A stretch of 64,000 bases of DNA. Origin: Arthrobacter globiformis. GTDB taxonomy: Bacteria > Actinomycetota > Actinomycetes > Actinomycetales > Micrococcaceae. The stretch is taken from NCBI RefSeq assembly GCF_030815865.1, contig NZ_JAUSXI010000001.1, forward strand, positions 2,728,001 through 2,792,000. The letters are read 5' to 3'. The notes under the pieces are model-generated. The model was not told where the DNA came from. It did no database searches and worked only from the letters and a program-made list of their open reading frames with translations. Position numbers and translations under genes: made by a program. Positions within the stretch are counted from its first letter, which is position 1; every line of letters begins with the position of its first letter. Below are positions 56,767 to 64,000 of this stretch, one piece after another.

Positions 56767-57963
56767 TCACCTGATGACACGGTTCCTCCCGGACAGTACG
56801 GCCATGACACACAAAACGACCATTAGCACGGCGGTGGCGGTCAGCGGGAAAGTCCAGCTGCCGGTGAGATCGTGGAGAGCGCCGAATGCCACCGGCCCCG
56901 CGGCGGCGATCGCGTAGCCCAGCGACTGCGCCATTCCCGAAAGCGAGGCGGCCTGCTCGTGGTTCCGGGTGCGGAGGCTGAACAGTGACAGCGCGATCAC
57001 GATGAGGCTCCCGCAGCCCAAAGCTCCGACAACCACCCACAGTAGTGTGAGTTGCGGCGCAAGGGAGAGGCCCGCATACGCGCAGAACGCGAGGATGCTG
57101 CTGCCAAAGGCGATCGGCCGCTGATCCGACGTATGGTGCAGCAAGGTTCCTGCGGCTAAGCTGGCCAGCACGCCAACCAGCAGGAATACCGAGGTATGCA
57201 GCCCGGAGGTGGCCGCGGGTATCCCCAGTTCATGTTCGATGCTGGGCAGCCAGGCGACCATGACGTAGTAAGCCAGCGACTGCAGCCCCATGAAGAGCGT
57301 AACCTGCCAGCCCAGCGCTGACCTCCACGGGGAGCGAAGCTCAATGGTCTGGCCTTCGACCTTCGCCGCGATCGGATTCGGGGACAGCAGCTTCGGGAGC
57401 AGGATGGTCAGGGCGATCAGCGCCAACCCCGCCCAGATGCCCAGAGCCAACCGCCACCCACACGTGCTGGCTTGGGCAATAGGAACGACGACGGCGGCAC
57501 CGGACGCGGCGACGGCACCCTGGACGGCTGTGTAGATTCCGGTCACCTGACTGACCCGGGCAGGGACGTCCCTCTTAACCAGCGAGGGCAGCAATACATT
57601 CAGGAAGGCGATGCCAGTACCGATCAGCACGGTACCGGTCCAAACCGCGGCTTCCAACCCAATAGATCGGCCGATGATTCCTACCGAAAGCAGCAACAGC
57701 GATACCCCCAGCGCCCGGTCCAGGCCCATCCGGCGCGCCAGGGCCGGGGCGACAGGGGAGAAGACGGCAAAAGAAATTAACGGCAGCCCGGTCAGCAGGC
57801 CTGCGGTGCTGCCGGACCAAGCGAATTCTGCGCCGATATCGGAGAGCACCGGACCCACGATCACAAAGGCTACCCGCAGGTTCACGGCGATGAGCAGGAT
57901 GCCGAGGAATGCGGCGCCAACCCGTGCCCTGCGTATTGTTACTACCCGTTCAGCCACCGGCAC
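56767..57963 (-). CDS. CynX/NimT family MFS transporter
   Basis: A roughly 398-residue 12-helix transporter. Signature: FLGILLIAVNLRVAFVIVGP with the NLR motif in TM1, LTGLPLISFAVFSPVAPALA with RRMGLDRALGVSLL, GIAFLNVLLPSLVKRDVPAR and GLQSLAYYVMVAWLPSIEHE in TM7. The family (cyanate porter CynX, 2-nitroimidazole porter NimT) moves small organic solutes in or out. GTG 57963 has GGAGTAGGG about 6 nt upstream and is preferred over TTG 57984. Monocistronic, substrate unknown. Confidence 0.93.
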   Translation of the reverse strand: MPVAERVVTIRRARVGAAFLGILLIAVNLRVAFVIVGPVLSDIGAEFAWSGSTAGLLTGLPLISFAVFSPVAPALARRMGLDRALGVSLLLLSVGIIGRSIGLEAAVWTGTVLIGTGIAFLNVLLPSLVKRDVPARVSQVTGIYTAVQGAVAASGAAVVVPIAQASTCGWRLALGIWAGLALIALTILLPKLLSPNPIAAKVEGQTIELRSPWRSALGWQVTLFMGLQSLAYYVMVAWLPSIEHELGIPAATSGLHTSVFLLVGVLASLAAGTLLHHTSDQRPIAFGSSILAFCAYAGLSLAPQLTLLWVVVGALGCGSLIVIALSLFSLRTRNHEQAASLSGMAQSLGYAIAAAGPVAFGALHDLTGSWTFPLTATAVLMVVLCVMAVLSGRNRVIR

Positions 57964-58064
57964 GCGCCCTACTCCTGCTCCCAAATTGTGTATCCACGCC
58001 TTCGCCTGTAATTGGGGTCGACCTTATTGTGGCACGACCCTTGCATCGGAACCCCGCCCGTGCC

Positions 58065-58258
58065 CTCCTAGCTTGGCCGAGAGAGAGGAACTCGACAGCG
58101 ACACAGGTCATCAGGACGAGGGCGAGGGCTCCGGTACCGAAGCTAACCCAGTATCCGTGGGAAGCGAAGTATTGGAGGACTTCCTGCCCGGTTGCGAAGC
58201 CGGAGCCGATGAGGAAGGCAACGATTGTCCCGGCGTACGTGAGAATGCGCCGGAGGCT
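58065..58258 (-). pseudogene. YkvI-family membrane protein, 5' fragment
   Basis: The minus strand reads ILTYAGTIVAFLIGSGFATG then QEVLQYFASHGYWVSFGTGA and VAVEFLSLGQAR. The GSGFATGQE motif and two membrane segments are characteristic of the YkvI branch of the APC-like transporters. A stop precedes it in frame and the similarity ends near 58065, so only the first two helices survive. Confidence 0.6.
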
Positions 58259-58361
58259 CTATCCGGCCTCGGCCAGCGGCTCTAGCCGCCCTTTCTCTTA
58301 GCGCGGCTCACTCTAATCCTGCCGCCCGAGGCTCCTTCCATCTCCCGAAAGCAGTTATGCC

Positions 58362-58857
58362 ATGCAAAAAATCACACCCCAACAGATTCGGTCATCATTC
58401 ATCAACGCCAGCCGCTCCGAAGCCACCAAACTCAACTTGCCCCGGGACTTCGACACCCTGGACTGGGAGAGCCTCGACTTCCTGGGCTGGCGTGATGCAA
58501 AGATGCCGCTTCGCGGCTACCTGGTGTTCCCCGACAACGGCGGCCTCACCGGCGTCATGCTCCGCGCACCCGAGGGCGGCGCCAAGAAGAACCGCTCCGT
58601 ACTTTGCGAACTCTGCCGTGACGTCTTCTCCAAGGAAGATGTCTTCCTCTGGGTGGCCCGGCGGGCAGGACAGTCCGGACGTGATGGCAACACCGTGGGG
58701 GACGCTGATCTGCGCTGACTTCCTATGTTCGACAAATGTTCGCGTCGAACCACCGGCCAACGAAATCAACCCGGACCCGACCGATGTAGTCAAACGCCGC
58801 ATCGTCGGCCTGGAGTCCCGAACCCGGTTGTTCCTCGACAGGGTCCGCCGACACTGA
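58362..58857 (+). pseudogene. FBP-domain protein (fibronectin-binding/FusB-like), frameshifted
   Basis: The start at ATG 58362 reads MQKITPQQIRSSFINASRSE and LNLPRDFDTLDWESLDFLGW, then the zinc-binding treble-clef region CELCRDVFSKEDVFLWVARR. At a five-G run near 58697 the frame fails; the next frame gives LICADFLCSTNVRVEPPANE and RIVGLESRTRLFLDRVRRH to 58857. The expected C-x2-C...C-x4-C zinc ligands are split between the two parts. Relatives bind elongation factor G. A one-base deletion in the G run would restore the protein. Confidence 0.8.
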
Positions 58858-59376
58858 CACTGCAGCGCGGGGTCTCTCACTGCCCATCCAAGACCGCCCG
58901 GAATGGGCAGTAAGAGACGCTCACGGCTGCAACTTTCCCAATCGCTGCGGAACTTGCAAGTGCCGTAGGGCCAGAAACCCTCGTCGCCGCCTTTCAGCGC
59001 CGGACATATCTACGACGCCTCCCTCGGCCTGGACGGGTGGCACATGAAGGCGGGTAAGTAGGTACTGCTCCTCCAGCACGATGGTGTTCCCGGTGAGCGC
59101 ATACCTCGGAGTTGTAGAACCGGCCCTGCCAGTCCGGGAGGGCGTTCATAAGACGGTCGCTCCGCTCCTGCCATTCCTAAGATTGCCCGGACGCTGGCTG
59201 CGATAAGAATATAAACTTCCGATAAGTGAGCCTACATAAAGTTGCCGCTTTGTTCGGCACAGTTTTCAACCTCACGAAGCTGAGCAGAACCGTCATTGTG
59301 GCTATGCCAAAAGAAGTGGAACAGGCCTTGGGGTCGGCACCGCTACACTGAACCAACAAAGACACAGCATGAAAGC
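58858..59376. other. No assigned gene
   Basis: A plus-strand piece near 59005-59055 (AGHIYDASLGLDGWHMKAGK) and a minus-strand piece near 59110-59165 (RLMNALPDWQGRFYNSEVCA) look like eroded coding sequence, but I cannot place either in a family. Confidence 0.4.
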
Positions 59377-59592
59377 ATGGCGGACTCAATGATCGATAAG
59401 CTGCACCTCACTCCCGATGACGCGTTTCCGGAGGACCTGGAAAAGGTCCCGGACCACGAGCTACAGGTACTGGACAGCCAGGTCCAACGCCAGCTAGACC
59501 ACGAAGTCGTGACTAACGGCGAACCGAACCCGGAAACCGAATTCCGCCATTACGAATTGGACGAAGAGTTCAACGACCGCGACAAGCGCTGA
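59377..59592 (+). CDS. Small acidic hypothetical protein
   Basis: A 71-residue, very acidic protein (MADSMIDKLHLTPDDAFPED, LEKVPDHELQVLDSQVQRQL, ETEFRHYELDEEFNDRDKR), mostly helical and probably soluble. ATG 59377 is the likely start; there is no strong ribosome binding site. Composition and codon use look coding. Family unknown to me. Confidence 0.55.
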   Translation: MADSMIDKLHLTPDDAFPEDLEKVPDHELQVLDSQVQRQLDHEVVTNGEPNPETEFRHYELDEEFNDRDKR

Positions 59593-59740
59593 CGGCATCC
59601 CCGGCATTGCCTCACCTGGCGGCAACAGGCCTGACCGGGCGCAGGCAGTCAAGTGGACCAGAGGCAGCAATCTGCGGAACTACGTGAAGCGGCAAGGCCA
59701 ATTTGGGGCCGACTGGAATACCCCTCTTCAGCTGATTTTG

Positions 59741-59800
59741 AAACGCCGATAATCGGTGTTTCGTCAACTTAGGTTGATGAAAGCACTGTTATCGGCGTTT
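59741..59800. repeat. 60-bp palindrome-like inverted repeat
   Basis: Outer arms are perfect (AAACGCCGATAA, 59741-59752, and TTATCGGCGTTT, 59789-59800). Inner 16-bp arms (TCGGTGTTTCGTCAAC and GTTGATGAAAGCACTG) match at 10 of 16 positions around a TTAG loop. No T tract follows, so a simple terminator is unlikely. Confidence 0.75.
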
Positions 59801-59895
59801 GGGCAGCGAATTCCCGGTGACAGTTGATGTATCTCCCATCGCCGAAACCTTCGGAACAGAGGGTTGCCCGCCGGGGCTGGCTCCTTGGGGAATCG

Positions 59896-60757
59896 CTAGC
59901 CGAGCTCGCGCTCAGGAATGATGAGCTGCGTCACTACCTTAAGATTCATGCCGTGACAGAGCCTGCGAAGCCCGTAGCCGTAATTCCCCTGGAACAGCGG
60001 CGAGGGCACGGCCGACATCTCCCCGCTCGGAGCCGGAAACCGCCCTGCCAAGCGCAACCGGGCGCAGCGCGCGGCGAGCGAAGCGATTTCGTCGGCGCTG
60101 AGCAAGTCCGCTAGGTTTCGGCCCAGCTCACGGTGCAGTCCTTCGCTGACACGATCGATGCTGTCGCGTTCATCGGTGGTCAGAGCGTCTCCCAGCCACC
60201 CCCACAGCACCGTGCGCAGCTTGTGGCCACGGTGAAAGGTGAGCCCATGGTCCACGCCGTGCCGGTGTCCGTCCGGCATGGCAAGAATGTGGTCGCCTTT
60301 GCGGTCGGCGTTGTTGACGACCGTGTCGAACACCGCCATGCGTCTGAGCGCTGGCGAGTCTTCGTGAACGAGGGCGACCATCCGTCCGTTCTCATCTCGT
60401 CCCTCGAGAACGTGTTTCCAGCCCGTCTCCGGCACGTGGTCCGTCGCGACCAGGTTCACGGCGCTTTGGGCGGGGTCTTGCTCCTGCCAGAGCTGCACCT
60501 ATTCCTTCGCCCATCGGACCATCGCGCAGCCAGGTGTGCGGCACGACGTCCCAGCCGAGGACCTGCGAGACCAGGTAGGCGGCCACCTCCCGGTGAGCCA
60601 GGGTGCCGTGGGGAAAATCCCACAGCGGACTTTCGCCTGCTATCGGCTTATAGAGGACCACCACGTCGCCGATGTTGCCCAGGAATGTAGCGTTTGAAGC
60701 CGTCGTGATGCGGCCGGTGAGCGTCAGCTCGGCGGTCCCTAGGTCCGGCGCTGGCAT
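59896..60757 (-). pseudogene. SCO1664-family protein, frameshifted and extended
   Basis: The gene starts at ATG 60757 (TGATG overlap with DUF3090): LTLTGRITTASNATFLGNIG, VVVLYKPIAGESPLWDFPHG and VAAYLVSQVLGWDVVPHTWL, the N-lobe of a PI3/PI4-kinase-like fold (TIGR03843). Near 60495 the frame changes and the C-lobe follows: ALVHEDSPALRRMAVFDTVV, NNADRKGDHILAMPDGHRHG (catalytic NNADRKGDH) and VDHGLTFHRGHKLRTVLWGW. Relatives end shortly after a PSPLF-like motif; here the frame runs on about 30 codons to 59896, so the natural end is also lost. Confidence 0.85.
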
Positions 60758-61311
60758 CAGACCTCGGGAAGGGTGCAGATGTGCCCGCCGGCGTCTATGG
60801 GGTAACCGCAGAGCGAGCACATCGGACGCCCGGCGGCCACGACCTCACGGGTGCGCATGGCGAAAGCGCGGGCGGTGCCGACCGGCATTCGCACCAGCAG
60901 CATTTCGGGCTCGTTAGCGCCGTCCTCATCAAGGGATTCGTCGTTGTCATCAGCATCGACGTCGGTGATGGGGTAGGCCTCTATAACGACCTGCGCCGTC
61001 GTTGGGTCCCAACCTAAGCTCATGGCGCCGGTCCGAAACTGCTCCTGAACGGCCTCGAGCTGGTCATTGTCGACAAGTTCAATGGGAGTACTCGTGGGAA
61101 CGCTGAAGGGGTTGCCCTCGACGGTGATGAGCTGGTCGAGAATTTCGTCGATCTTCTCGGCGAGCAGGGCCGACTGCTGCTTCTCCAGGGCAATACTCAC
61201 GATTCGCGTCCCTGCGCGCACCTGCAGGTAGAACGTGCGCGCCCCCGGAAGGCCAACGGTGCCAACGACGACCCGATCAGGCCAGGCAAACTCGTGAACA
61301 CGTGTAGGCAT
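60757..61311 (-). CDS. DUF3090 domain-containing protein
   Basis: A 184-residue actinobacterial protein (TIGR03847 type): VHEFAWPDRVVVGTVGLPGA, RTFYLQVRAGTRIVSIALEK, QQSALLAEKIDEILDQL, then ADDNDESLDEDGANEPEMLL and MRTREVVAAGRPMCSLCGYP with IDAGGHIC. The C-terminal CxxC...HxC looks like a zinc site. It normally sits between a phosphatase-like gene (MSMEG_4193 family) and the SCO1664-family gene. The latter is present and coupled here; the former is absent upstream. Intact. Confidence 0.93.
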   Translation of the reverse strand: MPTRVHEFAWPDRVVVGTVGLPGARTFYLQVRAGTRIVSIALEKQQSALLAEKIDEILDQLITVEGNPFSVPTSTPIELVDNDQLEAVQEQFRTGAMSLGWDPTTAQVVIEAYPITDVDADDNDESLDEDGANEPEMLLVRMPVGTARAFAMRTREVVAAGRPMCSLCGYPIDAGGHICTLPEV

Positions 61312-61487
61312 GTCAGTATTTTAGGCACATGAGCTTCATGGCGCCTTTTGCCCTGCACCGCCGCCCACCGGCGCATCGCCAGAGTGGATGCCGTTCGACA
61401 GCCACGACAGATTCCCCGCGTCGGTGTTGGTCGCATAGACGCTCGGCCGACTAGCGCCGTAGCGCACGATCGATACGGAGGCGGGGA

Positions 61488-61596
61488 GACAACGGTTCCT
61501 GCTACCGCTCCTACGCATTCAAGGACGCCCTGGGCCCGAAAACATCAAACACAAACGGACCCGCCCCTACCGGCCCCAGACCAACGGCAAAGTCTG
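61488..61596 (+). pseudogene. IS481-family transposase, part 1 (interrupted by IS110)
   Basis: The frame reads DNGSCYRSYAFKDALGP and, one base over, IKHKRTRPYRPQTNGKV, the DNGS and RPYRPQTNGKVER motifs of the DDE region. It is cut after GKV; the rest of the gene resumes at 62872 beyond an IS110. Confidence 0.8.
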
Positions 61597-61833
61597 TGAA
61601 GACTTATCGTGGTGCTGCGTCTGGTCCAGTCTGGCCCCGGCCAAGGTATGACCATGGTGTCCTTCGTTCGATTTGTCGACTGGGCTTGGCGCAGCACCAC
61701 AGAGTGCGCCGGCCAGACGGATCTGACCTGATAGGAGCTTGGACCAGAAGCCCCGTCACAGACCTGTCGCCCGCCCGGCCGGCTCGCCTCTCATCCGTTC
61801 ATTCATCCCAGTACGGAAGGAGCGTTTCCAGCA

Positions 61834-62857
61834 TGACAACCCTGATCGAAGATGTCACGGTCGTTGGTGGAGTCGACACTCACCTGCGACCTCTCCTGGA
61901 TACGAAGCATTACGCTTATGGATGCGCGGCTATGGCAGCCTCGCATCCATCGGAGTGGAGAGCACAGGATCATTCGGCGCTGCACTCGCACGCGAACTGA
62001 CTCGCCAGGGTGAACAGGTGATCGAGGTGAACCGGCCCAATCGGATAGCTCGCCGAATGGATGGGAAGTCTGATCGCCTCGACGCTGAGCAAATCGCCCG
62101 CGCCGTTCTGGGGGAAACCTCCACCGCCACCCCGAAAAGCAAGTCAGGGACAATCGAAGTTATCCGGACCCTCCGCGTCACGCGATCCAGTGCCGTAAAG
62201 GCACGAACGCAAGCCTTCAACACCCTGTTCGGCATCATGATCGGCGGGGCGCTCCCTCAACGCTACGCGACGAGCTGGTAGACCTTACTAAACGCACCCT
62301 CGTGAACAGGTGCCTACGACTTCGCCCCGAGACAGAGACAGACCATCTTCTGTCGCTCGAATCAGCCCCCAAACGGATGCACATGGCAGGGACCAAGCTT
62401 GCACTGCGCGATCTCGCGCGCCGATGGAAGGCGTTGGACGATGAGATCAAGCAGCTCAGCGCTCAGATTGAAGCGCTGGTGGCCAATGCCGCACCCGACC
62501 TCATCCAGCTCCACGGCGTCGGCACCGAAATTGCTGGACAGTTCCTGGCCACCGTCGGCGATAACACTGGCCGGATCCGGAATGAGGCCGCGTTCGCGAA
62601 ACTCTGCGGAGTCGCGCCCGCAACCGGCAAGCAGCGGACGCACCACCGGGCGGCACCGCCTCTCCCGTAGTGGCGATCGCGCCGCGAACAGTGCGCTCTA
62701 CATCATCGCTATCGTCCGAATGCGCCGGCATGAACCTACTCGCGCCTACGTCGAACGACGCACCGCCGAAGGTCTCAGCAAACGCGAGATCATCCGCTGC
62801 CTCAAGCGGTACATCGCCAGAGAAATCTACGCCAACCTACCCCAGACCAGCACTTGA
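61834..62857 (+). pseudogene. IS110-family transposase, several frameshifts
   Basis: The start MTTLIEDVTVVGGVDTH (61834) carries the first catalytic Asp. About 30 codons are lost, then SPGYEALRLWMRGYGSLASI, VESTGSFGAALARELTRQGE and GKSDRLDAEQIARAVLGE in a second frame. A third frame has LESAPKRMHMAGTKLALRDL and LIQLHGVGTEIAGQFLATVG with AAFAKLCGVAPATG. The end, RLSRSGDRAANSALYIIAIV to LKRYIAREIYANLP, is in another frame. At least three frameshifts make it dead. It differs from the IS110 at 22.7 kb. Confidence 0.88.
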
Positions 62858-62871
62858 CAATATAGGAGCAT

Positions 62872-63055
62872 CAAACGGTTCAACCCCGCGATGCTCGACG
62901 AATGGGCCTACGCCCGCCCCTACACCTCAGAGGCCGAGCGCGTCGCCGCCTTCCCGGCCTGGCTGCACCACTACAATCACAACCGAGGCCACACCTCACT
63001 CAAGGGCTGCCACCCGCCAGCCGCGTCATCAACCTCCTTGGGTAAATACGTCTAG
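62872..63055 (+). pseudogene. IS481-family transposase, part 2
   Basis: The frame continues KRFNPAMLDEWAYARPYTSE then AERVAAFPAWLHHYNHNRGH and TSLKGCHPP, the catalytic-Glu end region of the IS481 transposase, to TAG 63053-63055. Joined to 61488-61596 it gives a nearly continuous gene end, which shows that the IS110 inserted into it. Its stop codon overlaps the stop of the reductase on the other strand. Confidence 0.85.
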
Positions 63056-64000
63056 GCATCGATCACCAAATCGGTCCGCGCTGTGGAGCAGCAGGGCAGG
63101 AACTTGCCTGCATCGATTTCCCGTGCCCGGATCCCGCCCTGGTGGTTCATCTCGATCTCCCCGGAAAGTTTGACGATCTTGCAGGAGCCGCACATGCCTT
63201 CCTTGCAGTTTGCGCCGATCCTGACGCCCGCACGCTGGGCCGGACCCAGGATGTGCTCGTTGGGGTCGATGCGCACATTGATGCCGGTGCGCATGAAGGA
63301 CAGGGTGAGGCTTCCCGTTCCGACCGTGTCGAAGCTCGAGGCGTCAGGGGTGGCAGCTTCTGGCCCCACGTCCGGACTGCCGTCGGGGGCTTCGGACGTG
63401 GGCGCGTCCGGGTCTACGGTTTCCAGAGGCAGCCCCGAGGCCTTCAGGGGTCCCTCGGCGTCGTAGCCGGGCTCGTAGAGCACGAACGCTGTGGGCTGGC
63501 TTTCGTAGTAGTCCTCGGCCGAATCAGCGATTTCCTCGGCGATTTCCTCCGCAATGTCCACTGCAAACGCGAGCTCCGCCTGGTATTCAAGGAGCGTCTG
63601 GCGGTCTCCCGTGAAGAATTCCATGTTGATGGAGGTGTCGTCGACCCCGATCTTCCCCAGGAGCTCGGTGGCGGTGTTCAGGTAACCTTCGGGGCCGCAG
63701 GCATAGACCTGGCGGCCGTTGGCATCGGGGGCAACGTCGTCGAGCATGGCCGCCGTCAGCCTTCCGCTGAGCCATTCCCATCCTTCGGGTTTACTGCGGT
63801 CGCCCAGGGCGTAGAAGACCTTGACTCGCGAGTCCACGGAGGCGATGTAGGCAAGCTCCTGGTGGAAGGCAAATCCTCCGGCCTCCGCTCCGTGGTAGAG
63901 CACAACGACATCGGCCGTTCCGGGCAGGGAGTGGATGGTCCGCAGCATCGACATGATGGGGGTGATGCCTGCGCCGGCGGCCAGCAAGAGGTACCGTGCC
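63052..64000 (-). CDS. Flavin reductase with C-terminal 2Fe-2S ferredoxin domain (partial)
   Basis: At least 315 residues; the N-terminus is beyond the window. The NAD-binding half has LLAAGAGITPIMSMLRTIHS, VVVLYHGAEAGGFAFHQELA, WEWLSGRLTAAMLDDV and VYACGPEGYLNTATELLGKI. An acidic, Pro-rich linker of about 90 residues follows, with the repeat AEEIAEEIADSAED. The plant-type 2Fe-2S domain has ANCKEGMCGSCKIVKLSGEI and LPCCS as iron ligands. It is probably the electron-transfer partner of a Rieske-type oxygenase (such as betaine or carnitine monooxygenase reductases) or an HCR-type hybrid-cluster reductase. The stop is TAG at 63052-63054. Confidence 0.93.
   Translation of the reverse strand, partial: ARYLLLAAGAGITPIMSMLRTIHSLPGTADVVVLYHGAEAGGFAFHQELAYIASVDSRVKVFYALGDRSKPEGWEWLSGRLTAAMLDDVAPDANGRQVYACGPEGYLNTATELLGKIGVDDTSINMEFFTGDRQTLLEYQAELAFAVDIAEEIAEEIADSAEDYYESQPTAFVLYEPGYDAEGPLKASGLPLETVDPDAPTSEAPDGSPDVGPEAATPDASSFDTVGTGSLTLSFMRTGINVRIDPNEHILGPAQRAGVRIGANCKEGMCGSCKIVKLSGEIEMNHQGGIRAREIDAGKFLPCCSTARTDLVIDA

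Noticed and set aside
59741..59800. Integron attC site or intrinsic terminator
   Set aside because: The arms do not fit the RYYYAAC/GTTRRRY core sites of attC and no T tract follows, so neither label is supported.

Overview
The window is high-GC DNA from an actinobacterium, most likely a soil member of the Micrococcaceae (Arthrobacter, Paenarthrobacter or Pseudarthrobacter). The best clues are the DUF3090/SCO1664-family gene pair, an FBP-type protein, a helicase-associated-domain protein, a small cold-shock protein and the general style of the transposases. No rRNA, tRNA or CRISPR array was recognised. The organism call is inference from gene content.

Layout. 0.5-17 kb: small housekeeping or stress genes (SnoaL-like, DUF309, methyltransferase, PRISE-type SDR, secreted metallophosphoesterase), many of them broken by frameshifts or stops (flavin monooxygenase, DoxX-like, lipoprotein, GIY-YIG tails), plus a serine resolvase and a deleted IS256 copy. 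17-25.2 kb: a mobile-element pile-up of IS21 (broken), IS30 (intact), IS110 (frameshifted) and IS256 (intact), with a cold-shock gene and a pRiA4b ORF-3-like pseudogene between them. 25.2-29 kb: a sugar locus (sugar-porter MFS, TIM-barrel isomerase, LacI regulator with twin palindromic operators) whose distal gene was cut by the IS256. 30.8-36.8 kb: an intact operon of a RuBisCO-like protein, a DUF1537 (four-carbon acid sugar) kinase, a zinc alcohol dehydrogenase and a KdgT-type permease, divergent from a GntR/UTRA regulator. 37-43.2 kb: decayed genes and a broken ISL3. 43.7-54.2 kb: a large intact catabolic locus with an MHS-type transporter, two TIM-barrel isomerases, two SDRs, two Gfo/Idh/MocA oxidoreductases, a KDPG-type aldolase, a P-loop kinase, a VOC protein and a LacI regulator. 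54.3-64 kb: two broken resolvases, GNAT, a CynX-type MFS, broken YkvI, FBP and SCO1664 genes, DUF3090, an IS110 nested in an IS481 remnant, and the start of an iron-sulfur flavoreductase that runs off the window.

The three sugar or sugar-acid loci stand out because almost all their genes are intact and translationally coupled. Each has a readable promoter (-35/-10 with 17-18 bp spacing) with a repressor-type operator on or just after the -10. In the 43.7-54.2 kb locus an identical 27-bp double operator occurs in opposite orientation 1.5 kb apart, after two separate TTGACA promoters, which defines a regulon for the LacI protein encoded in the locus. Around these islands the DNA is a graveyard of insertion sequences and frameshifted genes. 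The RuBisCO-like/kinase/dehydrogenase/permease operon resembles the logic of the D-apionate (3-oxo-isoapionate 4-phosphate) pathways, but it lacks their recognised upstream enzymes and is the best candidate here for an undescribed catabolic route.
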